The notes beneath the pieces are model-generated. The model searched no databases and was not told where the DNA came from. It worked only from the letters and a program-made list of their open reading frames with translations. The translations under genes were made by a program, and so were the position numbers. A stretch of DNA of 15,589 nucleotides from Lautropia sp. GTDB lineage: Bacteria; Pseudomonadota; Gammaproteobacteria; Burkholderiales; Burkholderiaceae_E. How positions within the stretch are numbered: the stretch's first letter is position 1; every line of letters starts with the position of its first letter. Positions 15,156-15,589 of this stretch are shown here, one piece after another. Location of the stretch: NCBI GenBank assembly GCA_013813615.1, contig JACCRJ010000612.1, forward strand, positions 1 to 15,589, read 5' to 3'.

Positions 15156-15179
15156 GGGGCAAACCACCCGCGAAGCCCA

Positions 15180-15589
15180 ATGTTCGGATTCTTTCGACGC
15201 AAGAAGCCTGCCCCGCCCGCCGCCGACCCGGCGGCGACTCCAGACGCAACTCCGGACGCGATACCGGACGCAACTCCGGACGCAACTCCGGAGGCGATAC
15301 CGGCGCAGGTCCAGGAACGAGCGCCGGCCCCGGAACCGCAGCCGGCTGCCACATCGGTACCCGTCGCACTCGACCGCCGGCCGACGCGAGGTACACCGGT
15401 TGTAGACAAGACGGTCGTGCACGAGCCCGCGCCGCCGGTCATCCGTGAGGCGACGCGGCCGAAGGCGCCCGATCATACCGCGGCGCGTTCAGCGGTTGCC
15501 GCCAGCTCGGCCCCGCCGGGAGCCGGCACCGGTGGCGTCTCCTCGACGGAGGCTGCCGACGCGGACACCGCAGCCGAAGCGGCCACGGA
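15180..15589 (+). CDS. ftsY: Probable FtsY (signal recognition particle receptor), N-terminal part only
   Basis: The plus-strand frame runs from the ATG at 15180 to the window edge without a stop, 136 codons. It begins MFGFFRRKKP, the short amphipathic basic start typical of proteobacterial FtsY, and continues as a low-complexity A domain rich in Ala, Pro, Thr, Asp and Glu. The GTP-binding NG domain that would prove the call lies outside the window. FtsY binds the SRP-ribosome complex at the membrane during cotranslational targeting. Its position divergent from rsmD-coaD is common in betaproteobacteria, which supports the call. Residues 20-39 are built from a tetrapeptide repeat (TPDA/IPDA). 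Another membrane or low-complexity protein starting similarly cannot be excluded. Confidence 0.72.
   Translation, partial: MFGFFRRKKPAPPAADPAATPDATPDAIPDATPDATPEAIPAQVQERAPAPEPQPAATSVPVALDRRPTRGTPVVDKTVVHEPAPPVIREATRPKAPDHTAARSAVAASSAPPGAGTGGVSSTEAADADTAAEAAT
15237..15296 (+). repeat. Five 12-bp tandem repeats in the ftsY-like gene
   Basis: Units ACTCCAGACGCA, ACTCCGGACGCG, ATACCGGACGCA, ACTCCGGACGCA and ACTCCGGAGGCG follow each other without gaps. They encode a TPDA-type tetrapeptide in the disordered N-terminal region. The period keeps the reading frame whatever the copy number. Confidence 0.8.

Overview
The window is high-GC bacterial DNA, densely packed with genes. It most resembles a betaproteobacterial chromosome of the Burkholderiales/Rhodocyclales type. 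That assignment is inferred from gene content and order: head-to-head ppk/ppx, an rsmD-coaD-ferredoxin run facing an ftsY-like gene, and divergent guaD and xdhAB. No rRNA, tRNA, CRISPR array, complete insertion sequence or phage gene was seen.

Layout. Positions 1-3075 hold a minus-strand run: guaD (guanine deaminase), then a cation diffusion facilitator, then a DUF3750-type membrane protein that is cut by the window edge. The last two overlap by ATGA. Facing away from guaD, 3168-7297 encodes the two xanthine dehydrogenase subunits xdhA and xdhB, also overlapping by ATGA. Together GuaD and XdhAB convert guanine to xanthine to urate. Positions 7481-8509 hold a small predicted lipoprotein (+) converging on a small, very acidic protein (-), neither recognised.

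Positions 8545-9861 are the most unusual part. An intact short-chain dehydrogenase overlaps the last bases of a livF-like ABC ATPase gene that keeps only its 3' third. The livF remnant abuts the 3' end of a CoxL/aldehyde-oxidase-type molybdenum hydroxylase gene on the other strand. A perfect 16-bp palindrome lies at the break. This looks like the scar of a large deletion that removed the 5' parts of two divergent operons, although an assembly error could give the same picture.

Positions 9839-13587 carry polyphosphate kinase (ppk, -) and an exopolyphosphatase (ppx/gppA family, +), transcribed head to head, so synthesis and breakdown of polyphosphate sit side by side. A PhoB-box-like sequence lies just inside the ppk 5' end.

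Positions 13657-15141 are a compact minus-strand operon: rsmD (16S rRNA methyltransferase), coaD (coenzyme A biosynthesis) and a 2[4Fe-4S] ferredoxin. The ferredoxin gene carries an unusual repetitive C-terminal extension containing a G-rich hairpin element. From 15180 to the edge is the N-terminus of a probable FtsY, with a 12-bp coding repeat.

Most of the window is ordinary housekeeping and purine metabolism. I did not find a convincing new multi-gene system. The items most worth checking are the livF/coxL scar, the repeat-built ferredoxin tail and the possible regulatory sites at ppk/ppx.
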